Shown here one piece after another: positions 44,698-53,758 of a stretch of 64,000 nucleotides of DNA. This DNA is from Limosilactobacillus caviae (GTDB lineage Bacteria > Bacillota > Bacilli > Lactobacillales > Lactobacillaceae): NCBI RefSeq assembly GCF_014635905.1, contig NZ_BMDS01000003.1, positions 186,001 through 250,000 of the forward strand, written 5' to 3'. A program made the position numbers and the translations under genes. The number at the start of each line of letters is the position of its first letter. Positions within the stretch are counted from its first letter, which is position 1. The notes beneath the pieces were generated by a model, which was not told the origin of the DNA, made no database searches, and saw only the letters and a program-made list of their open reading frames with translations.

Positions 44698-44904
44698 CGT
44701 TTGGGATATGCTATGACTAATAGAAAGTTTCAGAGACAGCTGGGAAGGTGTGACAGCTGACTTTCTGGTAATAGTGCTCCCCATTCGGATAATTTAATAT
44801 TTAGCCTTGGGAAACCAAGAAGTAAAGAGGTAAACGACTTCCATCGTTGCAAGCAGAGTGGTACCGCGTCAGTTCGGCGTCTCTGATTCGCAATGGTGGT
44901 TTTT
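44698..44904 (+). promoter_or_regulatory. Short T-box leader, alanine specifier, upstream of alaS
   Basis: A reduced T-box leader: a short stem I (GAAAGTTTCAG to GCTGACTTTC), specifier GCT (44776-44778, alanine) in AGTGCTCCCC, and the T-box AGTGGTACCGCG (44857-44868), one base short of the usual G-rich start. CCATCGTTGC (44841-44850) pairs along its length, with some G-U, with GCAATGGTGG (44890-44899), then TTTTTG. The T-box therefore lies inside the terminator stem rather than beside it. The gene downstream agrees with the specifier. Confidence 0.85.
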
Positions 44905-44924
44905 GTTTTAGAAAGGGCGATTTG

Positions 44925-47579
44925 ATGAAAGAGCTGAAAAAACTGAATAGCGCGCAAGTACGACGGATGTACTTAAAATTCTTTGAAGAGCATGGTCATA
45001 AGGTTATGCCGAGCGCATCATTAGTGCCGGTAAATGATCCAACATTACTCTGGATTAACTCTGGTGTGGCAACGATGAAGAAGTACTTTGATGGGAAAGT
45101 TGTTCCTGATAATCCACGAATGACAAGTTCGCAAAAGAGTATTCGGACTAATGATATTGAAAACGTCGGAAAGACTGCACGCCACCATACAATGTTTGAA
45201 ATGCTTGGAAACTTCTCTGTCGGTGATTACTTTAAAAATGAAGTAATTCCATGGGCTTGGGAATTACTAACAAGCGATGAATGGTTCGGCTTTGATCCTG
45301 AACGTCTATATATTACCTACTACCCTAAAGATCACGATGCTTATAACCGTTGGCGGGAAGTAGGCGTTGCTGAAGATCACTTAATTGCTGATGAGGATAA
45401 TTTCTGGGATATTGGTCAGGGTCCATCTGGTCCTGATACTGAAATTTTTTACGACCGGGGACAAGAATTCAATAATTTAGCTGATGATGATCCAGAAAAC
45501 TACCCTGGTGGTGAAAATGAACGCTACCTTGAAATCTGGAATATTGTTTTCAGCCAGTTCAACCACACGCCAGAAGATACCTATGAACCGCTTCCGCATA
45601 AAAATATTGATACGGGGATGGGACTTGAACGGGTTGTTTCTATCTTTGAAAATGCCCCGACTAACTTTGAAACCGACTTATTTATGCCATTGATTAAGCA
45701 GGCAGAGAAATTTAGCGGTAGTAAGAAGTATGGTCAAAATAAAGAAGATGATATCCAATTTAAGATTATTGCTGACCATATTCGGACGATTACCTTTGCA
45801 ATTGGTGATGGTGCTTTACCATCAAATGTTGGCCGCGGATATGTTATCCGTCGTTTGCTTCGCCGGGCGGTTGTTGCAGGAAAGAAGCTTGGCATTGATG
45901 AGCCTTTCTTGGCAAAGATGGTACCAACAGTTGGTAAAATCATGGAAGATTATTATCCTGATGTCCTCAAAAATGCTGATTACATTGCTTCAGTCATTAA
46001 ATCTGAAGAAGACCGCTTTAGTGCAACATTGAACGGCGGATTAAATCTTTTGAATAATGTGATTGCGGAAGCTAAAGAAAATAAGACGAATGTAATCGAT
46101 GGTCAAACAGCATTTAAACTTTATGATACTTATGGTTTTCCAATCGAATTGACTAAAGAATATGCTGAAGATGAAGGCTTAACAGTTGATGAAAAAGGAT
46201 TCCAAGCAGCAATGACTGAACAGCAGAACCGCGCACGGAACGCTCGGGATATGGATAATGGCATGGGTGTTCAAACGGACTTATGGACTTCATTTAAGGA
46301 AGATAGTAAGTATGTCGGTTATACTGATTTGACTGTTGATAACGCAAAAGTTATTGGATTGGCACATGATGGCAAGCAAGCTGACGAGGCTCAACCTGGC
46401 GATCAGAATATTGAATTAATTTTTGATGTTACACCATTCTATGCTGAAATGGGTGGTCAAGTTGCTGATACTGGTGACATTATTGATAACTACGGTAAAA
46501 AAGTTGGTCGTGTTGTTGATGTTCAGCATGCACCAAACCAACAAAATCTTCACCGTGTAGAATTAACTGCACCAATTAAAAAGGGTGCGCGCTACAAATT
46601 AGTGGTAGACCGTATTCGTCACCTTAAAATTGAAAAGAACCACACGGCAACCCACCTCCTTGATCAAGCTTTACGGAATGTTCTTGGCGGTCACACGCAA
46701 CAAGCTGGTTCATTAGTTGAAGAACATTACTTACGGTTTGACTTCAACCACTTTGGTCAGGTAACGGCAGAAGACCTTAAAAAGGTTGAAAACATGGTTA
46801 ATGAACAAATCTGGAAGGAAATTCCCGTTAAGACTGTTGAAACTGATATTGACTCTGCTAAGGAAATGGGCGCAATCGCCTTATTCTCAGATAAATATGG
46901 TGATAAGGTTCGCGTTGTAAAAATTGGTGACTTTAATACAGAATTTTGTGGCGGGGATCATGTAAAGAACACGAATGAGCTTGGCCTCTTTAAGATCGTT
47001 TCTGAAGGAGGGGTCGGTGCAGGTGTACGACGGATTGAAGCCGTAACATCTAGTGATGCCTTTAAGTATCTTCAAGATCGTGATGACCTCCTAACTAAGA
47101 GTGCTGCTAGTTTGAAAGTTGCTCAGATTAAAGAGGTTCCTCACCAGGTAGAAACGCTTCAAAATGAATTAAAAGAAGCACAAAAGCAAAATGAAGCACT
47201 TCAAGCTAAGATTGCTGCTCAACAAGCAAACAATGTTTTTGAAAATATCCAATCAACTAAGAACGGAAGCTTGATTGCTGCTGAGGTTCAAGTTGCAGGA
47301 ATGGGACAATTACGACAACTTGCTGATACTTGGCGGTCAAAAGAATTATCAGATGTCTTAGTACTCGCAACAGCTAATGATGGAAAAGCAAATCTGTTGG
47401 TAGCCGTAAGTGATGCCAAAATTAAGGATGGGTTAAAAGCCGGTGATTTAATTAAGGCAATTGCACCAGCTATCAATGGTGGCGGTGGCGGTCGTCCTAA
47501 TTTAGCTCAAGCTGGGGGAAAGAATCCAGCTGGAATTAAGGACGCATTAAGCCAAGCCAAGGAATATTTAGATAAATAA
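44925..47579 (+). CDS. alaS: Alanine--tRNA ligase
   Basis: Class II synthetase that charges tRNA-Ala. The 884-aa protein has the catalytic core (VRRMYLKFFEEHGH, MTSSQKSIRTNDIENVG split across motif 2), the tRNA-recognition part, and the editing domain with HTATHLL near residue 572 and CGGDH near 675, which hold zinc. A C-terminal coiled coil and C-Ala domain (about 720-884) end with GGGGGRPNLAQAGG. The ATG at 44925 follows GAAAGGGCG. It is controlled by the alanine T-box. Confidence 0.98.
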   Translation: MKELKKLNSAQVRRMYLKFFEEHGHKVMPSASLVPVNDPTLLWINSGVATMKKYFDGKVVPDNPRMTSSQKSIRTNDIENVGKTARHHTMFEMLGNFSVGDYFKNEVIPWAWELLTSDEWFGFDPERLYITYYPKDHDAYNRWREVGVAEDHLIADEDNFWDIGQGPSGPDTEIFYDRGQEFNNLADDDPENYPGGENERYLEIWNIVFSQFNHTPEDTYEPLPHKNIDTGMGLERVVSIFENAPTNFETDLFMPLIKQAEKFSGSKKYGQNKEDDIQFKIIADHIRTITFAIGDGALPSNVGRGYVIRRLLRRAVVAGKKLGIDEPFLAKMVPTVGKIMEDYYPDVLKNADYIASVIKSEEDRFSATLNGGLNLLNNVIAEAKENKTNVIDGQTAFKLYDTYGFPIELTKEYAEDEGLTVDEKGFQAAMTEQQNRARNARDMDNGMGVQTDLWTSFKEDSKYVGYTDLTVDNAKVIGLAHDGKQADEAQPGDQNIELIFDVTPFYAEMGGQVADTGDIIDNYGKKVGRVVDVQHAPNQQNLHRVELTAPIKKGARYKLVVDRIRHLKIEKNHTATHLLDQALRNVLGGHTQQAGSLVEEHYLRFDFNHFGQVTAEDLKKVENMVNEQIWKEIPVKTVETDIDSAKEMGAIALFSDKYGDKVRVVKIGDFNTEFCGGDHVKNTNELGLFKIVSEGGVGAGVRRIEAVTSSDAFKYLQDRDDLLTKSAASLKVAQIKEVPHQVETLQNELKEAQKQNEALQAKIAAQQANNVFENIQSTKNGSLIAAEVQVAGMGQLRQLADTWRSKELSDVLVLATANDGKANLLVAVSDAKIKDGLKAGDLIKAIAPAINGGGGGRPNLAQAGGKNPAGIKDALSQAKEYLDK

Positions 47580-47610
47580 ATATCTGATTTTATAACAGGT
47601 AGGTAATGAG

Positions 47611-47657
47611 AGATAAGGCTGAGGAAAATTTTTTTCTCAGCCTTATCTTTGCTTTTT
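47611..47657 (+). terminator. Terminator of alaS
   Basis: A 13-bp stem AGATAAGGCTGAG (47611-47623) pairs with 47636-47648, followed by TTGCTTTTT. Confidence 0.85.
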
Positions 47658-47760
47658 GTTAATATATTACTGTTTACTTACAATTGACAAATGTAAATTG
47701 TGATTTGAATCAGAATATAGTAAAATTAGTGGTTGAAAGAATATCTGGAGGTGACGATTG

Positions 47761-48027
47761 ATGGCTACAAATGATAAAACGATGTTCTTTGATTTTGGTC
47801 AGGAACATCAAGAAGATATTAAGCAAACATTAAAGACGGTTTATGAATCATTAGAAGAAAAGGGCTATAATCCAATTAATCAAATTGTCGGTTATCTTTT
47901 ATCTGGTGATCCCGCATACATTCCGCGTTTAAATAATGCACGTAACTTGATTCGTCAACATGAACGCGACGAAATTATTGAAGAGCTTGTTCGGTCATAC
48001 CTAAAGAATAATGGTGAGACCAAATGA
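47761..48027 (+). CDS. ireB: IreB-family regulatory protein (DUF965)
   Basis: Small protein that in Enterococcus is phosphorylated by the IreK kinase and restrains cephalosporin resistance. The 88-aa protein fits the whole family: MFFDFGQE at the front, [20 protein letters not shown] in the middle (the family signature), and [17 protein letters not shown]. Two or three N-terminal threonines are candidate phosphorylation sites. ATG at 47761 behind GGAGGTGACG. Its stop overlaps the ruvX start by four bases, so it is translationally coupled. The order alaS-ireB-ruvX is conserved. Confidence 0.93.
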   Translation: MATNDKTMFFDFGQEHQEDIKQTLKTVYESLEEKGYNPINQIVGYLLSGDPAYIPRLNNARNLIRQHERDEIIEELVRSYLKNNGETK

Positions 48028-48467
48028 GACTAATGGGATTAGACGTTGGCTCTAAAACAGTTGGCATCTCAGTTAGCGATCCGCTTGGCTGGACGGCGCA
48101 GGCTGTTGAGATTATTCCAATTGACGAAGAAAATGAGGTTTTTGGGATTGATCGCGTTGCCGAATTAGTAAAAAAAGAGCAAGTAGCTGGCTTTGTAATT
48201 GGACTCCCTAAAAATATGAATAATACTGAGGGTCCTCGTGTCGAAGCTTCTCAACACTACGGTAAGTTATTACAACAACGTTTTCCAGATATTCCAATTG
48301 ACTTTCAAGATGAACGTTTAACGACGGTTGAGGCTCACCGAATGTTAGTTGAGGAAGCAGACATTTCACGTGCTAAGCAAAAAAAGGTTATTGATGAAGT
48401 TGCGGCAACTTTCATTTTACAAAGCTATTTGGACCGCCATGGCCGTCTTGTGACAAAGTTAAAATGA
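48024..48467 (+). CDS. ruvX: Putative Holliday junction resolvase RuvX (YqgF)
   Basis: RNase H-fold nuclease, essential in some bacteria and linked to pre-16S rRNA processing as well as to junctions. The 147-aa protein has the conserved [20 protein letters not shown] start (cut at catalytic D7), IGLPKNMN near 72, and DERLTTVEA near 103 with the catalytic acidic residues. It begins in ATGA shared with ireB, and ends nine bases before the DUF1292 gene. Confidence 0.94.
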   Translation: MRLMGLDVGSKTVGISVSDPLGWTAQAVEIIPIDEENEVFGIDRVAELVKKEQVAGFVIGLPKNMNNTEGPRVEASQHYGKLLQQRFPDIPIDFQDERLTTVEAHRMLVEEADISRAKQKKVIDEVAATFILQSYLDRHGRLVTKLK

Positions 48468-48476
48468 GGGATTAAT

Positions 48477-48776
48477 ATGAGTAAACAACAAGAAAATGAC
48501 GAAAGTATGATTACATTAATTGATGAGAATGGTAATGAACAATTGTTTAAGGAATTGTTCACGTTTGATTCAGATGATTATGGTAAATCTTATATATTTA
48601 TTTATCCAGCTGAACAGGAAAATGATGAATCTGTTGATATCCAAGCTTACATTGTCGCTGATAATGAAGATGGAGATGGACAAGACCTTGTTCCAATTGA
48701 GGATGATAAAGAATGGGACATGGTTGAAGAAGTGTTAAATACTTTCCTCGATAATGACGGTAATTTTAAGGCTTAA
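48477..48776 (+). CDS. DUF1292 family protein
   Basis: Small, strongly acidic cytoplasmic protein of unknown function (YrzB type). The 99-aa protein carries the usual [20 protein letters not shown] opening and ends [11 protein letters not shown]. The family nearly always follows ireB and ruvX, as here, so it probably belongs to the same unit. I give no function. ATG with AGGGATTAAT upstream. Confidence 0.9.
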   Translation: MSKQQENDESMITLIDENGNEQLFKELFTFDSDDYGKSYIFIYPAEQENDESVDIQAYIVADNEDGDGQDLVPIEDDKEWDMVEEVLNTFLDNDGNFKA

Positions 48777-48812
48777 TTAAAATTACGACATAAGATAACT
48801 AAATTATTAACC

Positions 48813-48855
48813 AAAGGGCACTGTAGACACGATTTGTCACAGTCCTTTTTCTTTA
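48813..48855 (+). terminator. Terminator of the ireB-ruvX-DUF1292 unit
   Basis: AAGGGCACTGT (about 48814-48824) pairs with ACAGTCCTTT (48839-48848) with one bulge, followed by T and C-rich TTTTCTTT. Confidence 0.65.
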
Positions 48856-48880
48856 CTAAGAAAATGAAAGGATTATAAGA

Positions 48881-49417
48881 ATGGTTTTAACAACCTTTAT
48901 TATTTTGATTTTAATTGGGTGTTTTACTAATGGTCATCGTCGAGGGCTGTTTACGATGATCTTAATGCTGGGGACTTATATTATTGCGTGGTTAGTTGCA
49001 CGACAAGGTACACAGTTAATTGGCGGGTGGTTAAAGTCAATGTTGCCTGACATTGGAACGTCAGCAACTTTTTCAGATAATTTACTGTCAAATGTAAATA
49101 GCAGTCTCTTCTTTTATAATGGGATTGCTTTTATGATCATTTTTACGATTGTTTCGATTCTTTGCCATTGGGGAATTCGTCAGCTAAACTGGATAAAAAA
49201 GATCCCGGTAATTGGAACGGTGGATAAACTGGCTGGTGGGGTAATCTCATTTTTAATTGGTTATATGATTATCTATGTTGTCCTACTTATTATGCAGTTA
49301 TTTCCAGCTGGCTGGTGGCAAATGCAAATGGCAAATTCAGAGTTAGCACGTTTTATGATTAATCAAACACCAGGAATAGCGCATTTAATAATTAATACGC
49401 TAGTACAGGGAGGATAA
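48881..49417 (+). CDS. CvpA family membrane protein
   Basis: Family named for colicin V production; role is unclear, with links to envelope stress. The 178-aa protein has four helices (about 2-20, 24-45, 78-100, 118-145) with the FTNGHRRGLFTMILMLGTYI start and VDKLAGGVISFLIGY in the second half. It adjoins mutS2 by one base, as in many Firmicutes, and its ATG at 48881 follows GAAAGGATT. Confidence 0.88.
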   Translation: MVLTTFIILILIGCFTNGHRRGLFTMILMLGTYIIAWLVARQGTQLIGGWLKSMLPDIGTSATFSDNLLSNVNSSLFFYNGIAFMIIFTIVSILCHWGIRQLNWIKKIPVIGTVDKLAGGVISFLIGYMIIYVVLLIMQLFPAGWWQMQMANSELARFMINQTPGIAHLIINTLVQGG

Positions 49418-49418
49418 A

Positions 49419-51794
49419 ATGAATAACAAAATTTTAGAGACATTAGAGTTTGATCGAATAAAAGGGCAGCTTGCGCAATATCTGGTTTCTGCAGCCGGAC
49501 GTCGCGAATTAATGCAGCTTGTTCCGCAAACTAATTATGAAGCTGTTAAAGAACTTTTAACGGAAACTACTGACGGTGCGGATATTTTAAGACTGGAAGA
49601 TGGAATCCCTATTCCGCAATTAGCTGATATTAAGCCCCAGTTGAAACGTTTAAAAATTAAGGCAAATTTGAATGGAACAGAATTGGCCCAGATTACTAAA
49701 GTATTGCAAACCAGTATGAGTGTTAAAAACTTTTTTGATCAAATGCGGGAGAAAAAAATTAAACTTCGCGTTTTAAATGCGCAGGTTGATCAACTGGTTA
49801 CCATTCCATCAATTACCCAGCGGTTAGTTCGTTCGATTGATCCTGATGGGCGGATAAATGATGAAGCATCCGCCAAGCTTCACGGCATTCGTCAGTTAAT
49901 TAGTCAAACGGAATCAGATATTCATGAGCAAATGGAAAAATATACTCATGGGAAGAATGCAAAATATTTAAGTGATCCAATTATTACCATGCGCAATGAC
50001 CGCTATGTTATTCCGGTAATAGCTCGGTATCGGAATAAATTTGGCGGGGTTGTACATGATCAAAGTGCTAGTGGTCAAACCTTATATATTGAACCGGCAG
50101 CCGTTGTTGAAACTAATAACCGGTTACGCCAAGCGCAGATAGAAGAGCGGCAAGAAATGCGGAGAGTATTGATTGAATTGTCACAGTTGATTGCTCCTTA
50201 TCGTCATGATATTGGACAAAATGAAACAATACTTGGTCATCTTGATTTTATTAATGCTAAGGCACGCTGGGCTCATGACAACAAGGCAACGTTACCGGTG
50301 TTGAGCAAAGAGAATCATGTGTTACTACGAAAAGCACGTCACCCATTGATTGATCCCAAACGGGTAGTTACGAACGACATTAAAATCGGTGCAGACTATC
50401 AGGCTATTATTATCACAGGTCCTAACACCGGTGGTAAAACGATTACGCTTAAGACGCTAGGAATAATTCAATTGATGGGTCAATCAGGACTATTCATTCC
50501 CGCAGATGAAGGCAGCACGATTGGAATTTTTGATAATGTATTTGCTGATATTGGGGATGAACAATCATTAGAGCAAAACCTGAGTACTTTTTCTGGTCAT
50601 ATGGACGGGGTAAAGGCAATCCTTGAACAGATTACAAGCCGTAGTTTAGTCCTGCTAGATGAGCTTGGTGCAGGAACTGATCCTAAAGAAGGGGCAGCAC
50701 TGGCAATGGCAATTCTCGATGATATTGGTAGTAAGGGTGCGATGGTGGTAATTACAACCCACTATCCAGAACTAAAAGTCTATGGATATGATCGGGCAAA
50801 AACGATTAATGCAAGTATGGAGTTTGATCAAGAAACCCTTAAGCCAACATATAAATTATTACTGGGCATTCCGGGACGTTCAAACGGGCTAGAAATTGCG
50901 CAACGGTTAGGGATTGATTCCCAAATTATTGACGAGGCTCGAACTTTAGTTAGTGATGATAGTCAAGATCTCAATAACATGATTGGTGATTTAGTAGAGC
51001 AGCGGAAAAAAGCGCGTGAAGAAAGTGAAAGGCTAGCAAAGTTAGTAGCTAAAAATAAGCAGGTTCAGCAAGAGCTTGATGAGAAACTAACGCGGTTTAA
51101 CGAACAACGTGATAAGCTGTATGAACAAGCGCGTTCAAAAGCGAACCATCAAGTATCGATGGCTAAGAAAAAAGCTGACCGAATTATTCATCATTTACGT
51201 CAATTGGAAGTCCAACAAGGCGGTAATGTGAAAGAAAATGAATTAATTGATGCGCAAGGTCAATTAAACGCTCTTCATCGTGATAATCCACGCTTGCAGC
51301 ATAATTCGGTTTTGCAACGGGCTAAGCAAAAGCATGACTTGCATAAGGGTGACGTGGTGTTGGTAAAATCATATGGTCAATATGGTGAATTATTATCTAA
51401 ACGTGGAAACCATAAGTGGGAGGTTCAAATTGGTATCCTAAAAATGGAGATTGATGAGAATAACTTAGAAAAGGTAGCTAAAAAAGATTTGCCACGCGAA
51501 AAAAAAGCAAGGAAACGCCCAAGGGCTGCTGTTAGGACAACTCAGACAAGAAAAACATCGGCACGTCTTGATTTACGCGGGCACCGCTATGAACAAGCAA
51601 TGAGTGAGCTAAGTAATTTCATTGATCATGCATTGTTAAATAATCTCTCAACAGTAACGATTATTCATGGAAAGGGAACTGGTGCGCTTCGCAAAGGTAC
51701 CCAGCAATACCTCCAGAGTAATCCGCGCGTTAAATCATTCTCGTATGCTGCGCCTAATGCTGGTGGCGATGGAGCAACAATTGTTAATTTATAA
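49419..51794 (+). CDS. mutS2: MutS2 / RqcU family endonuclease-ATPase
   Basis: MutS2 lacks the mismatch-reading domain. It has been linked to suppression of recombination and, more recently, to splitting of collided ribosomes. The 791-aa protein has the MutS core and clamp, Walker A TGPNTGGKTITLKTLG near residue 333, Walker B LVLLDELGAGTDP, a coiled coil (about 525-620), the KOW-like region, and the C-terminal Smr nuclease domain (LDLRGHRYEQAM and HGKGTGALR, about 715-791). ATG behind GGGAGGATAAA. Confidence 0.96.
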   Translation: MNNKILETLEFDRIKGQLAQYLVSAAGRRELMQLVPQTNYEAVKELLTETTDGADILRLEDGIPIPQLADIKPQLKRLKIKANLNGTELAQITKVLQTSMSVKNFFDQMREKKIKLRVLNAQVDQLVTIPSITQRLVRSIDPDGRINDEASAKLHGIRQLISQTESDIHEQMEKYTHGKNAKYLSDPIITMRNDRYVIPVIARYRNKFGGVVHDQSASGQTLYIEPAAVVETNNRLRQAQIEERQEMRRVLIELSQLIAPYRHDIGQNETILGHLDFINAKARWAHDNKATLPVLSKENHVLLRKARHPLIDPKRVVTNDIKIGADYQAIIITGPNTGGKTITLKTLGIIQLMGQSGLFIPADEGSTIGIFDNVFADIGDEQSLEQNLSTFSGHMDGVKAILEQITSRSLVLLDELGAGTDPKEGAALAMAILDDIGSKGAMVVITTHYPELKVYGYDRAKTINASMEFDQETLKPTYKLLLGIPGRSNGLEIAQRLGIDSQIIDEARTLVSDDSQDLNNMIGDLVEQRKKAREESERLAKLVAKNKQVQQELDEKLTRFNEQRDKLYEQARSKANHQVSMAKKKADRIIHHLRQLEVQQGGNVKENELIDAQGQLNALHRDNPRLQHNSVLQRAKQKHDLHKGDVVLVKSYGQYGELLSKRGNHKWEVQIGILKMEIDENNLEKVAKKDLPREKKARKRPRAAVRTTQTRKTSARLDLRGHRYEQAMSELSNFIDHALLNNLSTVTIIHGKGTGALRKGTQQYLQSNPRVKSFSYAAPNAGGDGATIVNL

Positions 51795-51819
51795 TTGCTT
51801 ACTATAAAAAAGTAAGCAA
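51795..51819 (+). other. Hairpin after mutS2 without T run
   Basis: TTGCTTAC (51795-51802) pairs with GTAAGCAA (51812-51819) directly after the stop, followed by CCTAAATG. A T run is missing, so termination would be weak. Confidence 0.45.
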
Positions 51820-51824
51820 CCTAA

Positions 51825-51853
51825 ATGACATTTAAGAAGTGATTTGTTAGAAT
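51825..51853 (+). promoter_or_regulatory. Promoter of trxA
   Basis: ATGACA (51825-51830), 17 bases, TAGAAT (51848-51853) with TGT extended -10. Confidence 0.6.
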
Positions 51854-51884
51854 AACAGTAAGAAGAACAAAGGAGGAATAGAAA

Positions 51885-52199
51885 ATGGCTGTAAATGTAA
51901 CAACAGACCAAACCTTTGAACAAGATACTGCAACCGGGGTCGACTTAATCGATTTCTGGGCAACCTGGTGTGGACCTTGTCGAATGCAATCACCAGTTGT
52001 AGAGGCATTGTCAGATAAGATGACTGATGTCAATTTCTTTAAGATGGATGTTGACCAAAATCCAGAAACAGCACAACAGTTTCGGATTATGAGTATCCCA
52101 ACATTAATGATTAAGAAGAATGGACAAGTAGTTGACCAAGTAGTTGGCTACCATAGTGAAGATCAATTGAAGCAGATTTTACAACAATATGTTGACTAA
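51885..52199 (+). CDS. trxA: Thioredoxin
   Basis: Small redox protein that reduces disulfides in ribonucleotide reductase, methionine sulfoxide reductases and other enzymes. The 104-aa protein has WCGPC with cysteines 29 and 32, the buried aspartate in LIDFWATW, and the cis-proline in SIPTLM. ATG behind AAAGGAGGAATAG. It is transcribed alone, and converges on the DUF2507 gene with a shared terminator. Confidence 0.97.
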   Translation: MAVNVTTDQTFEQDTATGVDLIDFWATWCGPCRMQSPVVEALSDKMTDVNFFKMDVDQNPETAQQFRIMSIPTLMIKKNGQVVDQVVGYHSEDQLKQILQQYVD

Positions 52200-52219
52200 A
52201 AATTTATTAAGAGAAAACA

Positions 52220-52253
52220 AAAAGTAGGGATATAATTTTATTCCCTACTTTTT
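52220..52253. terminator. Two-way terminator between trxA and the DUF2507 gene
   Basis: AAAAGTAGGGA (52220-52230) pairs with TCCCTACTTTT (52242-52252), with A and T runs outside, so it can end both convergent transcripts. The stop codon of the minus-strand gene (52245-52247) lies inside the stem. Confidence 0.85.
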
Positions 52254-52799
52254 TTCTTTTCTCTTCAGTTTTAACAATGAATGACGTCCTTCTTTTTTAG
52301 GCTTTTCTTCTTCAGAATCAGGACGGTCAATGTTGATGAATGTTACCATTTCAGACCGTTCATTATCAGCAGAATTTTGCGGATCATTTTGGATAAGAAT
52401 CTCAACGTAATCACGGTGACGGTCAAAAATTTTTGCTTCTGCAACCGTCCCGAGTTGAAATTCTATCTCTTGAGCAAGAAATCCGCATTCTAAACCAAAG
52501 GAGGTTTCTTCTTCGTTACGTTGAATTCGTTCTTTTACAATTACTCCGGAAAGCCGCCATACTTGTGAGGTGTTACTTTTCTTTCGCAATGCTAATCGTC
52601 CAAAGTCGAGTTGATTAGTTAGGTGTATTAAATCTTCAGTTGTAGCAACTGGGTATACTCGAGCAAGATCTTTGCCGATCCAATATAGCATTTCATCGGT
52701 TTCCTTCCCCAAAATGGCTGGTAAAATGACGTCCCGCATTGTACCGACACCCAATCCTTGATGGCTTGCTATTAACTGATTATACAATTTCTGACTCAT
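52245..52799 (-). CDS. DUF2507 family protein (YslB-like)
   Basis: Cytoplasmic protein of unknown function found next to trxA in Firmicutes. The 184-aa chain has the family features GVGTMRDVILPAILGKETDEMLYWIGKDLAR near the front (cut here), EETSFGLECGFLAQEIEFQ in the middle, and a K/R-rich end (LLKLKRKEKK) whose last codons fall within the shared terminator. The ATG at 52799 has AAAGGAG nine bases upstream; an ATG at 52826 before that site is less likely. It is related to V4R-fold proteins by family description, not by anything seen here. Confidence 0.85.
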   Translation of the reverse strand: MSQKLYNQLIASHQGLGVGTMRDVILPAILGKETDEMLYWIGKDLARVYPVATTEDLIHLTNQLDFGRLALRKKSNTSQVWRLSGVIVKERIQRNEEETSFGLECGFLAQEIEFQLGTVAEAKIFDRHRDYVEILIQNDPQNSADNERSEMVTFINIDRPDSEEEKPKKEGRHSLLKLKRKEKK

Positions 52800-52876
52800 A
52801 TCAACTCGCTCCTTTTTAGCAATCATTATTATTATACTTAAAAATTAAGATCTTAATAGTGGAAAACCTGAAAAAC

Positions 52877-52905
52877 TTGCAAAATCTTGTATAGAAACGG
52901 ATAAT
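52877..52905 (+). promoter_or_regulatory. Promoter of the murI operon
   Basis: TTGCAA (52877-52882), 17 bases, GATAAT (52900-52905). Confidence 0.65.
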
Positions 52906-52953
52906 ATAGTTTCAAGGATTTAACGTTTTAATGAATTTAACGAGGTGGAACAA

Positions 52954-53757
52954 ATGGATAATCGACCAATCGGGGTTATGGATTCAGGTTTAGGCGGACT
53001 ATCTGTAATTCGTGTCCTGCGGGAAGAAATGCCCCATGAATCTATTATTTTTGTTGGTGACCAAGGAAATTTTCCATATGGGATTAAAACAAGGGAGCAG
53101 ATTCAAAAATTAGCATTACGAATTGGTAGGTTTCTTGTAACTAAGAAAGTAAAGCTAATGATAATTGCTTGTAACACGGCAACCGCGGCGGCTTTTCAAC
53201 TTCTTCAGGAACAATTGCCAATTCCAGTGATTGGTGTAATTGAGCCGGGGGCCAGGGCAGCTGTTCAACACCAGTATGACAAAATTGGTGTTATTGGAAC
53301 AGAATCAACCATTAAAAATGGCGCATATAAAAAAACATTGACTAAGCTTGACCCATCAGTGACGGTTATTAGCCATCCTACCCAACCATTAGTTTCAATT
53401 GTTGAACATGGTCAAACAGGGACAATAATGGCACAAGACGCGGTAAATAAAGAATTGCAGGTCTTTGATGGTCAAGCGATCCAAGCGTTGATTTTGGGAT
53501 GTACCCATTTTCCGTTTTTACAAAAAGAAATTAGTAATAAACTTGGCGCAAATGTCCAATTAATTGATCCAGCCTTTGAAACAATTCGCCAAGCTAGAAA
53601 CCTATTGACGAGTGAAAAACGATTAAGTAATAACCTATCACCGATTATTGATCTCTATTCCACGGGTGATGTTAATGAGTTAATTGCTGGTGCACAAAAA
53701 TGGCTGCCTAATGGTTATACTAAATGTGATCACATTAGATTAAATGAGGAAGGCTAA
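52954..53757 (+). CDS. murI: Glutamate racemase
   Basis: Cofactor-free enzyme that makes D-glutamate for peptidoglycan. The 267-aa protein has DSGLGGLSV near residue 10, C73 in ACNTATAAA and C183 in GCTHFPFL, the two catalytic cysteines. The ATG at 52954 follows GAGGTGG; a GTG at 52945 lies in that site. The operon murI-rdgB-yfcE-cbpB is tight, with murI and rdgB separated by one base. Confidence 0.96.
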   Translation: MDNRPIGVMDSGLGGLSVIRVLREEMPHESIIFVGDQGNFPYGIKTREQIQKLALRIGRFLVTKKVKLMIIACNTATAAAFQLLQEQLPIPVIGVIEPGARAAVQHQYDKIGVIGTESTIKNGAYKKTLTKLDPSVTVISHPTQPLVSIVEHGQTGTIMAQDAVNKELQVFDGQAIQALILGCTHFPFLQKEISNKLGANVQLIDPAFETIRQARNLLTSEKRLSNNLSPIIDLYSTGDVNELIAGAQKWLPNGYTKCDHIRLNEEG

Positions 53758-53758
53758 A

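Noticed and set aside
47681-47760. A TTGACA promoter for ireB
   Set aside because: No -10 is found 16 to 18 bases after it; TTGTGA with TAAAAT at 17 is possible but weak, so none is listed.
48520-48738. Second frame of 72 codons inside the DUF1292 gene
   Set aside because: Methionine- and isoleucine-rich translation with no homology, caused by the shifted reading of GAT/GAA codons.
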